Shown piece by piece: positions 24,376-34,570 of a DNA stretch of 64,000 nt. How positions within the stretch are numbered: position 1 is the stretch's first letter; each line of letters begins with the position of its first letter. The position numbers and the translations under genes are program-made. The notes beneath the pieces are model-generated. The model did not search any database. It had not been told where the DNA came from and worked only from the letters and a program-made list of their open reading frames with translations. The DNA comes from Sphingobacterium alkalisoli (GTDB lineage: Bacteria; Bacteroidota; Bacteroidia; Sphingobacteriales; Sphingobacteriaceae). The DNA is taken from the NCBI RefSeq assembly GCF_005049105.1, contig NZ_SUKA01000006.1, positions 310,001 to 374,000 on the forward strand. Reading direction: 5' to 3'.

Positions 24376-25011
24376 ATGACATTATTAGATGGTTTGACAT
24401 GGCGTCATGCTACCAAGGCATACGATCCGAATAGAAAAGTAAGCGAAACCGATTTAAACAAAATTCTAGAAGCTGCACGTTTGGCACCTACATCTTCCGG
24501 ACTACAGCAATTCCGAGTGATTGTAGTAGAAAATAAAGAGGTTCGTGCGAAACTAGTTCCTGGATCACTCAACCCCGAATGTATGTTGGAGTCATCACAC
24601 GTATTGGTTTTTGCAGCCTGGGACGAATATACTGCTGAGCGAATTGATGCGATTTACGATCGTACTACTGATGAAAGAGGTTTGCCTAGGGGACGTTTCA
24701 ATTCTTATACTGACAAACTCAAAGAAATGTATGCAGCATTGCCAATAGAAGGCCATTTTACACATGCAGCGAAACAATCTTATATCGGTTTGGCGATGGC
24801 ATTGGCTCAGGCTGCCGAACTCAAGATTGACAGTACACCAGCAGAAGGCTTTGATAATGCATTAGTAGATGAGGTCTTAGAATTGCCGAAGTACGGACTT
24901 AAAAGCGTTTCACTGCTTTATATCGGTTACGGCGACAAAGAACGGGATTGGTTGTCATCTATGGCAAAGGTACGTAACCCGATAGAAGAATTTGCAATTA
25001 CGGTTAAATAA
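24376..25011 (+). CDS. NAD(P)H-dependent nitroreductase-family oxidoreductase
   Basis: 211 residues, FMN enzyme. RHATKAYDPNRKV is the FMN-phosphate-binding start typical of NfsB-like proteins; APTSSGLQQFRVIVV and the C-terminal LPKYGLKSVSLLYIGYGDKERDWL complete the flavin site. Dimeric oxidoreductases of this type reduce quinones, nitroaromatics or enones. It lies 89 bases after ohr and may share its stress control, though the gap could hold its own promoter. Confidence 0.92.
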   Translation: MTLLDGLTWRHATKAYDPNRKVSETDLNKILEAARLAPTSSGLQQFRVIVVENKEVRAKLVPGSLNPECMLESSHVLVFAAWDEYTAERIDAIYDRTTDERGLPRGRFNSYTDKLKEMYAALPIEGHFTHAAKQSYIGLAMALAQAAELKIDSTPAEGFDNALVDEVLELPKYGLKSVSLLYIGYGDKERDWLSSMAKVRNPIEEFAITVK

Positions 25012-25028
25012 TCAGATCAGTCAGTAAG

Positions 25029-25793
25029 CTATATGAATATATCGTTCATTGCTGTCAAAATAATTGGTTTACCGTCCGTTATAACAATAGTGTGCTCATG
25101 CTGCGCCATGTAGCCACCTTTGTTACCAACCATCGTCCAACCATCATTTAATTCCGTTGCATAAGTCGATTCTGTAGATATAAAGGTTTCGATGGCAACC
25201 ACCGAGTTTTTCTTAAAACGTCGCTGGTCAAGTCTGTTTTTATAGTTTAGCAACTCGTCGGGCTGTTCGTGCAGGCTTCGACCTATTCCATGGCCGCCAA
25301 GGTTTTTAATTACCTTATATCCCCTTTTTTTAGCTTCGGTTTCCATTAATTGTCCGATGTCTGCAATTTTTATACTTCCTTTGATATGATCAATTGCTTT
25401 CCGAAGAATTTCCTTCGAAGCATCAACCAATTTCTGACGGTGATGGATGTCATTGCCAAGAATAAACGAACTCCCGTTATCCGCCCAAAAGCCATTAAGT
25501 TCGGCGGAGACATCAATATTGATCAAATCACCATCTTTTAGTATCCTTTTTTCGGAGGGAATTCCATGGCAAAATTCATTATCGACACTTATACACGTCC
25601 AACCCGGAAAACCATACGTAAGAAGAGGAGCCGATTTGGCACCAAAACCCGTAAGGATTTTACCCCCATATTCATCAAGGTCCTTCGTTGTCATTCCAGG
25701 TTGCGCATATTTTACCATTTCTTTCAGGGTAAATGCAACAGCTTCACCTGCTTTCTGCATTCCTGTAAGTTCCTCTTCTTTTGTTATCGACAT
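25029..25793 (-). CDS. map: Methionine aminopeptidase, type I
   Basis: 254 residues, pita-bread fold. It removes the initiator methionine. All metal ligands are visible: Asp in INIDVSAELNGFWADNGS (two Asp), His in GGHGIGRSLHEQP, Glu in VAIETFIS and Glu in AQHEHTIVI; the substrate His is in EFCHGIPSE. It is isolated from ribosomal genes and is therefore probably an accessory second copy; that is inference, since the rest of the genome is not visible. It converges with the nitroreductase gene. Confidence 0.95.
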   Translation of the reverse strand: MSITKEEELTGMQKAGEAVAFTLKEMVKYAQPGMTTKDLDEYGGKILTGFGAKSAPLLTYGFPGWTCISVDNEFCHGIPSEKRILKDGDLINIDVSAELNGFWADNGSSFILGNDIHHRQKLVDASKEILRKAIDHIKGSIKIADIGQLMETEAKKRGYKVIKNLGGHGIGRSLHEQPDELLNYKNRLDQRRFKKNSVVAIETFISTESTYATELNDGWTMVGNKGGYMAQHEHTIVITDGKPIILTAMNDIFI

Positions 25794-25922
25794 CGTTTTC
25801 TTCTATTATTTAGCCACACGTTAGATGACATTTTACCAGGTAACTGCCGGGCAAGTTATCAACGTGTAAAAGTACGATTTATTAATGAAATCAGGTCAAG
25901 CCGAGCATCCAAAATATTCAGT

Positions 25923-26348
25923 TTACGGGTATGTCGTTACCACTTTACTAACCTGCCAGCCGTCTTCCGTGTGGCAAAGGCTGATGTGATCTACCCGCGT
26001 AAAGTTTGCAAACTCCATAGTTGACTTCGCTACACAGGAGTTACCACATTCATCCAGTATTTGATAGGTCGTTTTGCAGTTGTACTGTAATCCCTTATTT
26101 TGTTTTAGAAATTTAGTGTACGCCTTTTTATCATATTTGCGATCGTGTGCGGTATTGTAGTATTCGAAATCTTTGGCAAATAATTGCTCGTTAAACTGCG
26201 TGTTACCCAACGCCGTGGCGTCCAAATAAGCGGCGACGACACCCTTGGCATTCATATCCTTTAACGGATTTACTTTTTCAGCAGCAAAGGAGCTGAATGA
26301 AGTCATCAAGATAAATGTCGTGACGATAGTAGAGATGATGTTTTTCAT
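25923..26348 (-). CDS. Small secreted NTF2/lumazine-binding-like protein, copy A
   Basis: 141 residues with a type I signal peptide (SSFAA-EK). The mature part (MNAKGVVAAYLDATALGNTQFNEQLFAKDFEYYN ... GWQVSKVVTTYP) has the helix-helix-sheet rhythm of NTF2-like folds. Two internal cysteines in ECGNSC, one in YNCKTT and one in SLCHT may pair. It is a close paralogue of the gene at 49075 (about 30 differences in 141 residues by eye); the two bracket the pectin PUL. The promoter region is duplicated too. Function unknown. Confidence 0.72.
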   Translation of the reverse strand: MKNIISTIVTTFILMTSFSSFAAEKVNPLKDMNAKGVVAAYLDATALGNTQFNEQLFAKDFEYYNTAHDRKYDKKAYTKFLKQNKGLQYNCKTTYQILDECGNSCVAKSTMEFANFTRVDHISLCHTEDGWQVSKVVTTYP

Positions 26349-26395
26349 GGTTCAATATATTTACGTTTTTTGAGTTGTTGTGTTATTGTTGGAAT

Positions 26396-26403
26396 CAAAA
26401 GTA
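26396..26403 (-). promoter_or_regulatory. Predicted -7 box of NTF2-like copy A
   Basis: The minus strand reads TACTTTTG, an exact TAnnTTTG, 48 bases before the ATG. The same box is conserved before copy B at 49546-49553. Confidence 0.6.
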
Positions 26404-26453
26404 GAGGAGAAGTTGCTGTAGGGGAAGAACGATTAGACTAGCGCACCAAATTA

Positions 26454-26484
26454 TTCGGTAAACGCAGAAATATAATCGGTGAAA
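26454..26484 (-). promoter_or_regulatory. Two direct repeats spaced 21 bp upstream of copy A
   Basis: On the plus strand TTCGGTAAA (26454-26462) and ATCGGTGAA (26475-26483) are 21 bases apart, two helical turns. On the minus strand they read TTTACCGAA and TTCACCGAT, more than 50 bases upstream of the -7 box. Spacing and position resemble paired activator sites such as those of LytTR regulators. The arrangement is conserved before copy B. Confidence 0.5.
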
Positions 26485-26551
26485 ATAGTAGACACTATCT
26501 ATTTAAGCTTTTATATATATTAGTATCTTTAGTCCTATTTTCTAATAATAA

Positions 26552-29500
26552 ATGCCAAATATATATAGATCTGTTTTCGTCGTCCTTTTCATGATTTCTA
26601 CACTTTCCTTTGCACAGGTAAACTGTAAGGTAGAATATTATTCAGGAAAGGACGGCCTAGCCCATAGTTCGGTAACTGCCATCGTAAAGGACCGAGACGG
26701 CTTTATGTGGTTGGGTACATGGAATGGACTAAACAGATTCGACGGTAAAAATTTCAAAACCTACAAACCTTCTTTAAAGGGTAACTCTTATCTGGAAAGT
26801 AAAAGGATTGTACAGATTTTGGATGGAGAGAACAACTTACTCTGGATCAAAACGTACGACAAGCAGGTATATTGGTTTGATAAAAAAACAGAGAAATTTG
26901 CGACGCTATCCACAATAATAGAAGAGCGGTATAAAAAGAAAATTCTATTCAATAAAATTTTACATGTTTCAAAAGATCATGTTTGGTTGGGGTCGGTAGC
27001 GGATGGTCTATTTCGTATTTCAACTCGCGATATTTCCACCAAAGGTATCCGGCAGTTTCGCGAAGCTGAAGGATCGGATAACATATTGTCATCGAATGAG
27101 GTGAATTTTTTACACGAGGACAAAAAAGGAAAAATCTGGATCGGTACCATCAACGGCCTTAATAGTTTAATAGTTGGCGAGAACGAGGGTCTTAGAAATA
27201 CTCTTTTCATCATTAAAGAAACACTCGGTTTAAATATTACGAAATTTGAAGAAGATCGAAATCAGATTTATTTTTCTACCGCTCAGGGTATACTTATTGT
27301 ATACAATAAGCAAACGCAACTCATTACTAAGCGACGAGTTTCGGATTATCCAATCAATAATATTTTTCTATCAAAACGAAGTAAAATACTTTATTTGACA
27401 GATTCCTCTGGAAAGGTTATCGGTTATGACATTGATAACGCAGCTTCTAAAATATATCTACAAGGGGCTGAAGAATTCATTCATCTTTTTGAAGATAGCC
27501 GTGGCAATCTATGGTTAGAGCCTAGTTCTGAAGGGGTGGTATTCTGGAACCGCACTTCAGGCAAAATAAACCATTTTTATAGCCCAAGCAAAAAGCAAGA
27601 CAAAAAAGCACTTTTTAGCTGTTTCGAAGATATCAACGATGTCGTGTGGGTCAGCATGAAAGGAGGAGGTTTCGGATATTATGACTATAAGTCCGCCTCC
27701 TTTGTGACGAAAAATGAGGATATGTCGGGTAACTATACATCATTTCCCCAACTGATTTATAGTTTGCATTATGACCCTTCAGGTGTCGTTTGGTTATGTA
27801 CTGAAGAAAACGGACTGATAAAAATGGTCTTACGTAACAATAATTTCGATAGTGATAAGTTAGTCAAAGCATTAAGTCCTGAAGAAGATCCCGAAGTACG
27901 AAGCCTTATGTTTGATACCAAAGGTAGGCTTTGGGTTGGGACAAAGTCGGGAAGTCTAGTCGTAAAGAAAAATGATACCTATACATCCGCTCCTATAGAC
28001 AAGCTTCCAGTCCAAGGTTTTTCAGGTATATATGCTATGCTAGAGGACAAAAGCAATACGATATGGATAGCCACCAAAAATAAGGGACTATATGTAGCTA
28101 CACCGAAGAATCAAGAGCAAACTGACTATAGCCTAACGCACTACGATACAATGAATAGTACGTTGCAGAGCGATCAAATATATACTGTGTTGCAAGATCA
28201 TCGTGGAGATGTGTGGTTAGGCACATTTGATAAAGGGTTAATAAAAGTACAATGGAAGGACGGCCTCATAGACTTTAAATCAATCACCTTTAACAATAAG
28301 ACATATCCTCAGGGAAGTTTTGATAAAATTAGGTATTTGACGGTAGATGATACCGGAAATATCTGGATTGCCACGACCTTTGGCTTGGTGGTTTATTCGC
28401 AAAAAGGACACTTCAGGGTGTACAGAGATAGCTATCAAACAGGTAATGGTATTGGTGGGAACGATCTGCAGTATATATTGAAAGCGTCAAATGGCGATAT
28501 GTGGCTATGTACTTCAGGAGGAGGGTTGACAAAGGCAACAGGCGATCCTTTTACGGGATTAAAGTTCAAAAACTACACAGATGAGGACGGTTTAAGCAAT
28601 GATTATATCTTGAGTGGAGCCGAAGATTCAGATGGTAATTTATGGTTAGCTACCGAAGGGGGCATTTCTAAATTTGACCTCAGGTCTGAACAATTTTTTC
28701 CATTTGATGCCTTTCATGAACAACCGGGTTTCAACTTTTCAGAAAAGACTGTTGCCAAAAGCCCTTACGGAGAAATTATATGGGGTACATCGAAAGGAAC
28801 CATTCTATTGGATCCTTCTAAGCAGATCATTAGTAAATCAAAGGCAACTCTAGTATTTAGTGGCTTACAGGTTAATAATAAGGATTTGCGGCCAAACCCC
28901 GAAATAGATGGGCAGGCTTTCAATATCCAATATGCGGATAAGATTATTTTGAATTATGATCAAAATAATATCAGTATTGATTTTACCATCACAGATCATC
29001 GCTATAGTCAACATAATTATCTCTACAGACTACAAGGTTTGGACTCGACCTGGCATACCGACAAGCAATTGAACAGAGTTACCTTTACAAACCTATCACC
29101 TGGCCAATATTGTTTGGAAGTAAAGGCACAAAGCGACTTATATACCGTATTGCCTTATAAGAGTTTAGCTATCATTATTTTGCCACCTTGGTGGCACACG
29201 TGGTGGGCATACACTATTTATTTTGTGCTGTTGTTATGCATAGCTACTTTAGTTTGGAGGATATTGTCTACGATGATAGATTTGAAAAATAAGGTCGAGA
29301 TCGAAAAGAAAGTAGCCGAAATGAAAATGGACTTTTTCACGAATGTGTCGCATGAACTGCGCACGCCATTGACGTTAATATTGAGTCCTGTTAAACAATT
29401 GTTGGGTAGCGAAAAACTTTCTTCACAAGGCGAACAATATTTGAATATGGTGTATCGGAATGCGACTCGGATGGAAACATTTGTCAATCAACTGCTAGAT

Positions 29501-30853
29501 TTGCGAAAGATTCAAGAGAATAAATTCAAAGTTCAGTTTGAGATGTTCGATGTTATAGCGCTGAGTAGACAGGTCATCGATAATTTTCGACCGATAGCAA
29601 GAGAGCGAAGGATGACGCTGAAAACATCTTTTTCTTCCGATTCGATTTTGATTCAAGCTGATGAAAACCATATCGAGACGATATTGTTTAATATATTATC
29701 CAATTCTTTCAAGTATTCACCCGATGATACGGAGATCGTTGTTTCGTTGGACGAGCAACAGGGGGTCTTCAACCTGCAGGTTTCTGATCAAGGTTGTGGC
29801 GTGAGCAATGAAATGTTGAACAATATCTTTGAATTGTTTTATGTAGAATCCAAAACCGTTAGCAAAAATACTAAGGGTACTGGGATAGGGCTCGCATTGG
29901 CAAAAGAATTGGTCGATTTGCACAATGGTCAGATTAGGGCATTCAATAATGACGATAGGGGGCTCTCGGTCATTGTCACCCTTCCTGTTGTGCAGCAAAA
30001 AGAGTCACATATACCACAACAGGTACGGGATGAGACGGCTTCTGAACAGCAAAGCTATTCAGGAAACGCGGAAGAGCAGAAAGACGACGTCGAGAAGCCA
30101 GTTGTCTTGATTGTTGAAGACAATGAAGATTTGATGAACTTCTTAAAAATGCAATTAAACTTGTATTACAAGGTTTTGATAGCGCATGACGGCATAGAGG
30201 GGCTAGCTGTTGCCGAGCAACAGATACCCGACCTGATCATTAGTGACATTATGATGCCCCACATGGACGGAATCACGATGCTTGCTCAGATCCGCCAAAA
30301 CACGAAGATAAGCCACATCCCAATAGTGCTGTTGTCCGCCAAGCACGCTATCGAAAGTCAAATAGAAGGAATACAATATGGCGCGGACTTCTATATTACC
30401 AAACCATTCCATACAGAATTCTTATTGAGCTCGGTGAACAACTTGATCCGTAGGCGTACGCAGTTTTTTTCGGCTATGGTAGAGCGACGTGAGGTGGTAC
30501 TAAAGCCCTCAGATTTGATCATCACTGATACAGACGAAAAATTCTTGAAGAATGTGGTGCAGGTAGTCGAAGAAAGAATGTCAGATCCCGATTTCAATAT
30601 AGATATGGTGGCCGACGGACTCCACATGAGTAGAAATACTTTTTACAAAAAGTTCAAAAGCCTTACTAAAATAGCTCCAATCGAATTTGTACGAGATATG
30701 AGACTCCAACGGGCTTATCAAGTGTTGGGAGATGGTAGGCATACTGTTGCAGAAGTCGCCTATATGGTAGGGTTCAATAATCCAAAATATTTTAGTACAT
30801 GCTTTAAAGATAAATTCGGGGTGTCACCAAAAGAATTCTCCAAGAGCCTATAA
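26552..30853 (+). CDS. Hybrid two-component system sensor/regulator (HTCS) of the pectin PUL
   Basis: 1433 residues in one chain. A signal peptide comes first, then two periplasmic seven-bladed propellers made of Reg_prop repeats (FMWLGTWNGLNRFDG, IWIGTINGLN, VWLGTFDKGLI, about residues 25-750). A Y_Y_Y domain (NYLYRLQGLDSTWH) follows, then a membrane span near 880-905, HisKA (SHELRTPL, phospho-His934), HATPase, a receiver with phospho-Asp1232 (IISDIMMPHMDG), and an AraC HTH domain at the end. It senses an oligosaccharide in the periplasm and activates the PUL directly from the membrane. It lies immediately upstream of susC on the same strand, the expected position. Confidence 0.96.
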   Translation: MPNIYRSVFVVLFMISTLSFAQVNCKVEYYSGKDGLAHSSVTAIVKDRDGFMWLGTWNGLNRFDGKNFKTYKPSLKGNSYLESKRIVQILDGENNLLWIKTYDKQVYWFDKKTEKFATLSTIIEERYKKKILFNKILHVSKDHVWLGSVADGLFRISTRDISTKGIRQFREAEGSDNILSSNEVNFLHEDKKGKIWIGTINGLNSLIVGENEGLRNTLFIIKETLGLNITKFEEDRNQIYFSTAQGILIVYNKQTQLITKRRVSDYPINNIFLSKRSKILYLTDSSGKVIGYDIDNAASKIYLQGAEEFIHLFEDSRGNLWLEPSSEGVVFWNRTSGKINHFYSPSKKQDKKALFSCFEDINDVVWVSMKGGGFGYYDYKSASFVTKNEDMSGNYTSFPQLIYSLHYDPSGVVWLCTEENGLIKMVLRNNNFDSDKLVKALSPEEDPEVRSLMFDTKGRLWVGTKSGSLVVKKNDTYTSAPIDKLPVQGFSGIYAMLEDKSNTIWIATKNKGLYVATPKNQEQTDYSLTHYDTMNSTLQSDQIYTVLQDHRGDVWLGTFDKGLIKVQWKDGLIDFKSITFNNKTYPQGSFDKIRYLTVDDTGNIWIATTFGLVVYSQKGHFRVYRDSYQTGNGIGGNDLQYILKASNGDMWLCTSGGGLTKATGDPFTGLKFKNYTDEDGLSNDYILSGAEDSDGNLWLATEGGISKFDLRSEQFFPFDAFHEQPGFNFSEKTVAKSPYGEIIWGTSKGTILLDPSKQIISKSKATLVFSGLQVNNKDLRPNPEIDGQAFNIQYADKIILNYDQNNISIDFTITDHRYSQHNYLYRLQGLDSTWHTDKQLNRVTFTNLSPGQYCLEVKAQSDLYTVLPYKSLAIIILPPWWHTWWAYTIYFVLLLCIATLVWRILSTMIDLKNKVEIEKKVAEMKMDFFTNVSHELRTPLTLILSPVKQLLGSEKLSSQGEQYLNMVYRNATRMETFVNQLLDLRKIQENKFKVQFEMFDVIALSRQVIDNFRPIARERRMTLKTSFSSDSILIQADENHIETILFNILSNSFKYSPDDTEIVVSLDEQQGVFNLQVSDQGCGVSNEMLNNIFELFYVESKTVSKNTKGTGIGLALAKELVDLHNGQIRAFNNDDRGLSVIVTLPVVQQKESHIPQQVRDETASEQQSYSGNAEEQKDDVEKPVVLIVEDNEDLMNFLKMQLNLYYKVLIAHDGIEGLAVAEQQIPDLIISDIMMPHMDGITMLAQIRQNTKISHIPIVLLSAKHAIESQIEGIQYGADFYITKPFHTEFLLSSVNNLIRRRTQFFSAMVERREVVLKPSDLIITDTDEKFLKNVVQVVEERMSDPDFNIDMVADGLHMSRNTFYKKFKSLTKIAPIEFVRDMRLQRAYQVLGDGRHTVAEVAYMVGFNNPKYFSTCFKDKFGVSPKEFSKSL

Positions 30854-30890
30854 TATTTTTTTTTGTTTAATATGTTGTTTTTAAGTGTGT

Positions 30891-30898
30891 TAGTTTTG
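30891..30898 (+). promoter_or_regulatory. Predicted -7 box in the long leader before the susC-like gene
   Basis: TAGTTTTG is an exact TAnnTTTG, 37 bases after the HTCS stop and 225 bases before the SusC ATG. The 269-base gap (30854-31122) is otherwise AT-rich with no ORF. It probably holds the HTCS binding site and an untranslated leader. Confidence 0.45.
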
Positions 30899-31122
30899 AG
30901 AGAGTAATTATTGAACCTTTTATGTCAAAAATTAAACCTCTTTCGAACACTATCCTTTTACATTTGCTTTAACTAAATCATGTGATTGATCGGAAATGAC
31001 ACTTTGTTTAAACCTGCCAACGTACGATACACCACAAGAGTTATAAACCCAAAAAAAGCATAACCTGAAGTATACATAGATATACTTCTACAAATAAAAT
31101 AAACACTTATAAACCAACTTAT

Positions 31123-34100
31123 ATGAATAGATTAAAATTATGTGAGTTTCAAGATTTACACCCACTTTGTGCAATCGGTTGCTTGGAGCTGAATGACCCT
31201 CAGGGACTAAGACAAAGAAAGAGAAGTGGGGCTGGCTCACTTCCATTACACATTTTCAAAAGTGGTATAACTTTGTTTTTTCTTACCACAGTTTGTTTTT
31301 CTCCGACTTATGGCAGTAATGCCAGATTGACTAAACATCCCGTTCCAACACCAAACTCGATGGCGGCCATCTTTCCCTCTGCTGAGCAACAAAAGAACAT
31401 AGATGTGTCTGGTACGGTTACAGATGTTAATGGCGTAGCGCTTGCAGGAGTTAGTGTATCGGTTAAAGAGACAGATCGAACGGTGGTTACCGATGCGAAG
31501 GGGGCGTATACACTAAGTGGGGTGCCTCAAAATGCCGTATTGATATTTATATCTGTAGGATTTAATACACAAGAGATCACTGTTGGTAATCGATCCAAAG
31601 TAGATGTCGTCATGCTGGAGAGCTCTACGCATATTGAAGAAGTCGTTGCTATTGGATATGGTACAATCAGACGTAAAGATTTAACTGGTTCGGTGGCTTC
31701 GATCAATGCAGACAAGCTTAAAGATCTTCCAACTGTATCGGTACTCCAGGCCATTTCGGGTAGATTGCCGGGGGTTCATGTAACAGTTACCGAAGGTTCG
31801 CCAGACGCTGACATTAAGGTTAGAGTCCGCGGAGGAAGTTCCATTACGCAGGATAACTCTCCACTATATATCGTAGATGGTTTTCGGGTAGCCAATATCA
31901 ATGATATCCCCATGACGGATATAGAAACCATCGATGTGTTGAAAGATGCCGCATCTACCGCCATATATGGTTCAGAGGGTGCTAACGGTGTAATCCTGAT
32001 TACCACGAAATCAGGTCGTGGAGGGCGGGCGCAAATTACTTTTAGCTCCTATGCGGCGATGAGTAATGTCTACAACCTTACGGAGGTTTTGTCTCCTTAC
32101 GAATATGTCTATTGGCAACGTGAACTTGACCCTTCTACCGCCAATAACAATAGTTTTAATTCCATGTACGGTCTATGGGATGATATCGATATCTACAAGT
32201 CTAAAGCAGGTATCAACTGGCAAGATAGATTATATGGTAATACAGGAATACAACAAAGCGACAACGTCGGATTGAGTGGTGGAGATTCAGATGGTACATT
32301 AAATTATAACTTGAACTATACCCGTGATGGCGAGGATTATATCATGTTGAACTCTGCATATCAGCGCGATTATGTGAGTGCTAAGCTCAACAAAAAAATC
32401 AGTAAAAACTTGTCCTTCGAATTTAACTCAAGAATGTCCAATACAGTTATTACGGGGCCAAGTATATCAAATGGCCGAAAATTGCGGGAGGCAGTTAAAT
32501 ACGCGCCGGTTAGGAGTTTGGCATCTTTGACGGAAGATGCATTAGGAGGAGCAGAAGACATGACTTCTGCAGAGGCTTTGAGTTCATTGCAAGATCCAGT
32601 AGTGAATGTTGTTAACGAATATAAAGATCAAAATAGATTCAATGCGACCTTCAATACAGGGTTAAATTGGAATATTATTAGAGGTTTACGTTTCAGTACC
32701 AAAGGATCATTTGCATTTAATAAAGATTTTACAGATAATATCTGGGTACGTGGTACAGGGCAATCGAGTTCAAATGGAGGGCAGCCGGTGGCGAGGAGAG
32801 AAGATCAAAAAGGTACGCAATGGTCTATACAGAATGTCTTGACCTATGACCTAGATCTCCAAGACGGTAAGCATCGTCTTACTGTGGTAGGGGGGCAGGA
32901 ATTGACCAACAATCAACGTAATAACATGCTTCTGGAGTCAAAGTTTTATCCACATGATTTTACACCCGATGATGTATTGGCGATGTGGAATTACGGGACA
33001 CCACAGCCCACCTATACCACTATTGGAGAGCCATCTCGAGTGTCCTCTTTTTTCTCACGCGTAAATTATACGTTCAATGACCGATACATCTTTACATTCA
33101 CCGGAAGAGCAGACGGTAAGAACGTGTTTGCTCCAGGTAATCAATGGGGATTCTTCCCGGGCGCAGCGCTTGCTTGGCGATTCTCTGAAGAACAGTTTAT
33201 GGAAAATACCAAATTGTGGCTTTCTGATGCTAAACTGCGTTTGAGCCGTGGTGCCGTAGGCAATGCGAGAGTAGGTTCCTATTGGAGGCAAGAGTATGGT
33301 TTTGTAACTGCGGGCAACCAGCTATACTATATCAACGAGACCCCTCAGAGTGCATTGCGAACGCAAAATACACTTAAAAATGAAAGCCTAACGTGGGAAA
33401 GTACAGTATCCACCAATTTAGGTTTGGACTTGAGCTTTCTAAATAGCAGATTTAACTTAACCGTCGACGCCTATAGTAATATCACGAATGACCTGATACT
33501 TCAAGTCCCACTTCCTTCGAGTTCAGGGTATGGGCAACAATATCAAAATGTAGGTAGCACTGCCAACAAAGGATTGGAGTTTGGCGCCTCTGCAATACTC
33601 CTCGAGAAGAAAGATTTCAAATTGTCTGCGGATTTTAATATCTCGTTCAATCGGAATAAAGTACGTTCACTAATCGATGGACTTAGTGAGATGAATACGC
33701 CTGCATCCGCCTGGTTAGATTTTGGTCGCGATGATTTCCGTGCTATTGTTGGCCAACCGGTAGGTCTGATGTATGGCTTCGTATCAGATGGCTATTATAC
33801 GTTCGATGATTTTACGTTTGATTACGATCAAAATAGATGGATGCTCAATGAAGGAATCGTAGATGCCTCTCACGTCATGTCTCGTTCGGGCAATTATTTC
33901 GGCCCCGGACATATCAAGCTGAAAAAGATGGGAGGCGAAGGAGAGGTCGTATCCCTAGATGACGACCGTGTCGTCATAGGCCGAGCGCAGCCTAAACATA
34001 CAGGAGGTTTTATGCTGAATAGCCAGTTTAAGGGTTTTGATCTAGCAGCCATGTTCAACTGGTCTTATGGTAACGATATATATAACGCAGACAAAGTTGA

Positions 34101-34560
34101 TTTTACAGCTTATGAGGGATCTAAACGCTATCAAAACATCAGTAACGATATGCGTTTGTCTGAGCGTTTTACGACGATAGATCCGCAGACCGGTGTCAAT
34201 ATTATGTTTGGCAACAATGCTGATCCTATCCTGTTTCAGGAACTGAATGAAGGTAAGACGATGTGGAACCCGGCTGCCGCCAACGGACGCGTTTTAACCG
34301 ATTGGGCTGTAGAAGACGGTTCTTTTTTACGGTTAAGCAATCTTACACTGGGGTACACCTTGCCTTCGCATATAGCTGGCCGTTTGCTCATGCGCCAACT
34401 ACGAGTTTATGTAGCAGCGTATAATCTCCATGTGTGGACCAATTATACGGGGCAGGATCCCGAAGTGGATACACAACGCAATCCGTTAACACCAGGTGTA
34501 GGTTACTCCGCCTATCCCAAATCGAAAAAGGTACTTTTTGGATTAAATGTTACATTTTAA
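31123..34560 (+). CDS. SusC-like TonB-dependent outer-membrane glycan transporter
   Basis: 1145 residues. A long basic N-terminus precedes a signal segment (SGITLFFLTTVCFSPTYG). A carboxypeptidase-regulatory-like beta-sandwich (VSGTVTDVNGVALAGVSVSVKET, about 93-165), the TonB box region, the plug (ISGRLPGVHVTV, VRVRGGSSI, LYIVDGFRV, TAIYGSEGANGVILITTKSG) and a 22-strand barrel ending in LFGLNVTF follow. It imports oligogalacturonides or branched pectin fragments, working with the SusD lid encoded directly after it. No alternative ATG exists before residue 80, so the unusually long pre-sequence is kept. Confidence 0.96.
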   Translation: MNRLKLCEFQDLHPLCAIGCLELNDPQGLRQRKRSGAGSLPLHIFKSGITLFFLTTVCFSPTYGSNARLTKHPVPTPNSMAAIFPSAEQQKNIDVSGTVTDVNGVALAGVSVSVKETDRTVVTDAKGAYTLSGVPQNAVLIFISVGFNTQEITVGNRSKVDVVMLESSTHIEEVVAIGYGTIRRKDLTGSVASINADKLKDLPTVSVLQAISGRLPGVHVTVTEGSPDADIKVRVRGGSSITQDNSPLYIVDGFRVANINDIPMTDIETIDVLKDAASTAIYGSEGANGVILITTKSGRGGRAQITFSSYAAMSNVYNLTEVLSPYEYVYWQRELDPSTANNNSFNSMYGLWDDIDIYKSKAGINWQDRLYGNTGIQQSDNVGLSGGDSDGTLNYNLNYTRDGEDYIMLNSAYQRDYVSAKLNKKISKNLSFEFNSRMSNTVITGPSISNGRKLREAVKYAPVRSLASLTEDALGGAEDMTSAEALSSLQDPVVNVVNEYKDQNRFNATFNTGLNWNIIRGLRFSTKGSFAFNKDFTDNIWVRGTGQSSSNGGQPVARREDQKGTQWSIQNVLTYDLDLQDGKHRLTVVGGQELTNNQRNNMLLESKFYPHDFTPDDVLAMWNYGTPQPTYTTIGEPSRVSSFFSRVNYTFNDRYIFTFTGRADGKNVFAPGNQWGFFPGAALAWRFSEEQFMENTKLWLSDAKLRLSRGAVGNARVGSYWRQEYGFVTAGNQLYYINETPQSALRTQNTLKNESLTWESTVSTNLGLDLSFLNSRFNLTVDAYSNITNDLILQVPLPSSSGYGQQYQNVGSTANKGLEFGASAILLEKKDFKLSADFNISFNRNKVRSLIDGLSEMNTPASAWLDFGRDDFRAIVGQPVGLMYGFVSDGYYTFDDFTFDYDQNRWMLNEGIVDASHVMSRSGNYFGPGHIKLKKMGGEGEVVSLDDDRVVIGRAQPKHTGGFMLNSQFKGFDLAAMFNWSYGNDIYNADKVDFTAYEGSKRYQNISNDMRLSERFTTIDPQTGVNIMFGNNADPILFQELNEGKTMWNPAAANGRVLTDWAVEDGSFLRLSNLTLGYTLPSHIAGRLLMRQLRVYVAAYNLHVWTNYTGQDPEVDTQRNPLTPGVGYSAYPKSKKVLFGLNVTF

Positions 34561-34570
34561 ACTATTGAAG

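Noticed and set aside
26454-26484. Firm assignment of the 21-bp-spaced repeats to a LytTR regulator
   Set aside because: No LytTR gene is in the window and the half-sites match the published consensus only loosely. Kept as a candidate site without a named regulator.
31123-31300. Frameshift or insertion in the 5' end of the SusC-like gene
   Set aside because: The frame is open and leads smoothly into a signal segment, so the long polar start is reported as unusual only.
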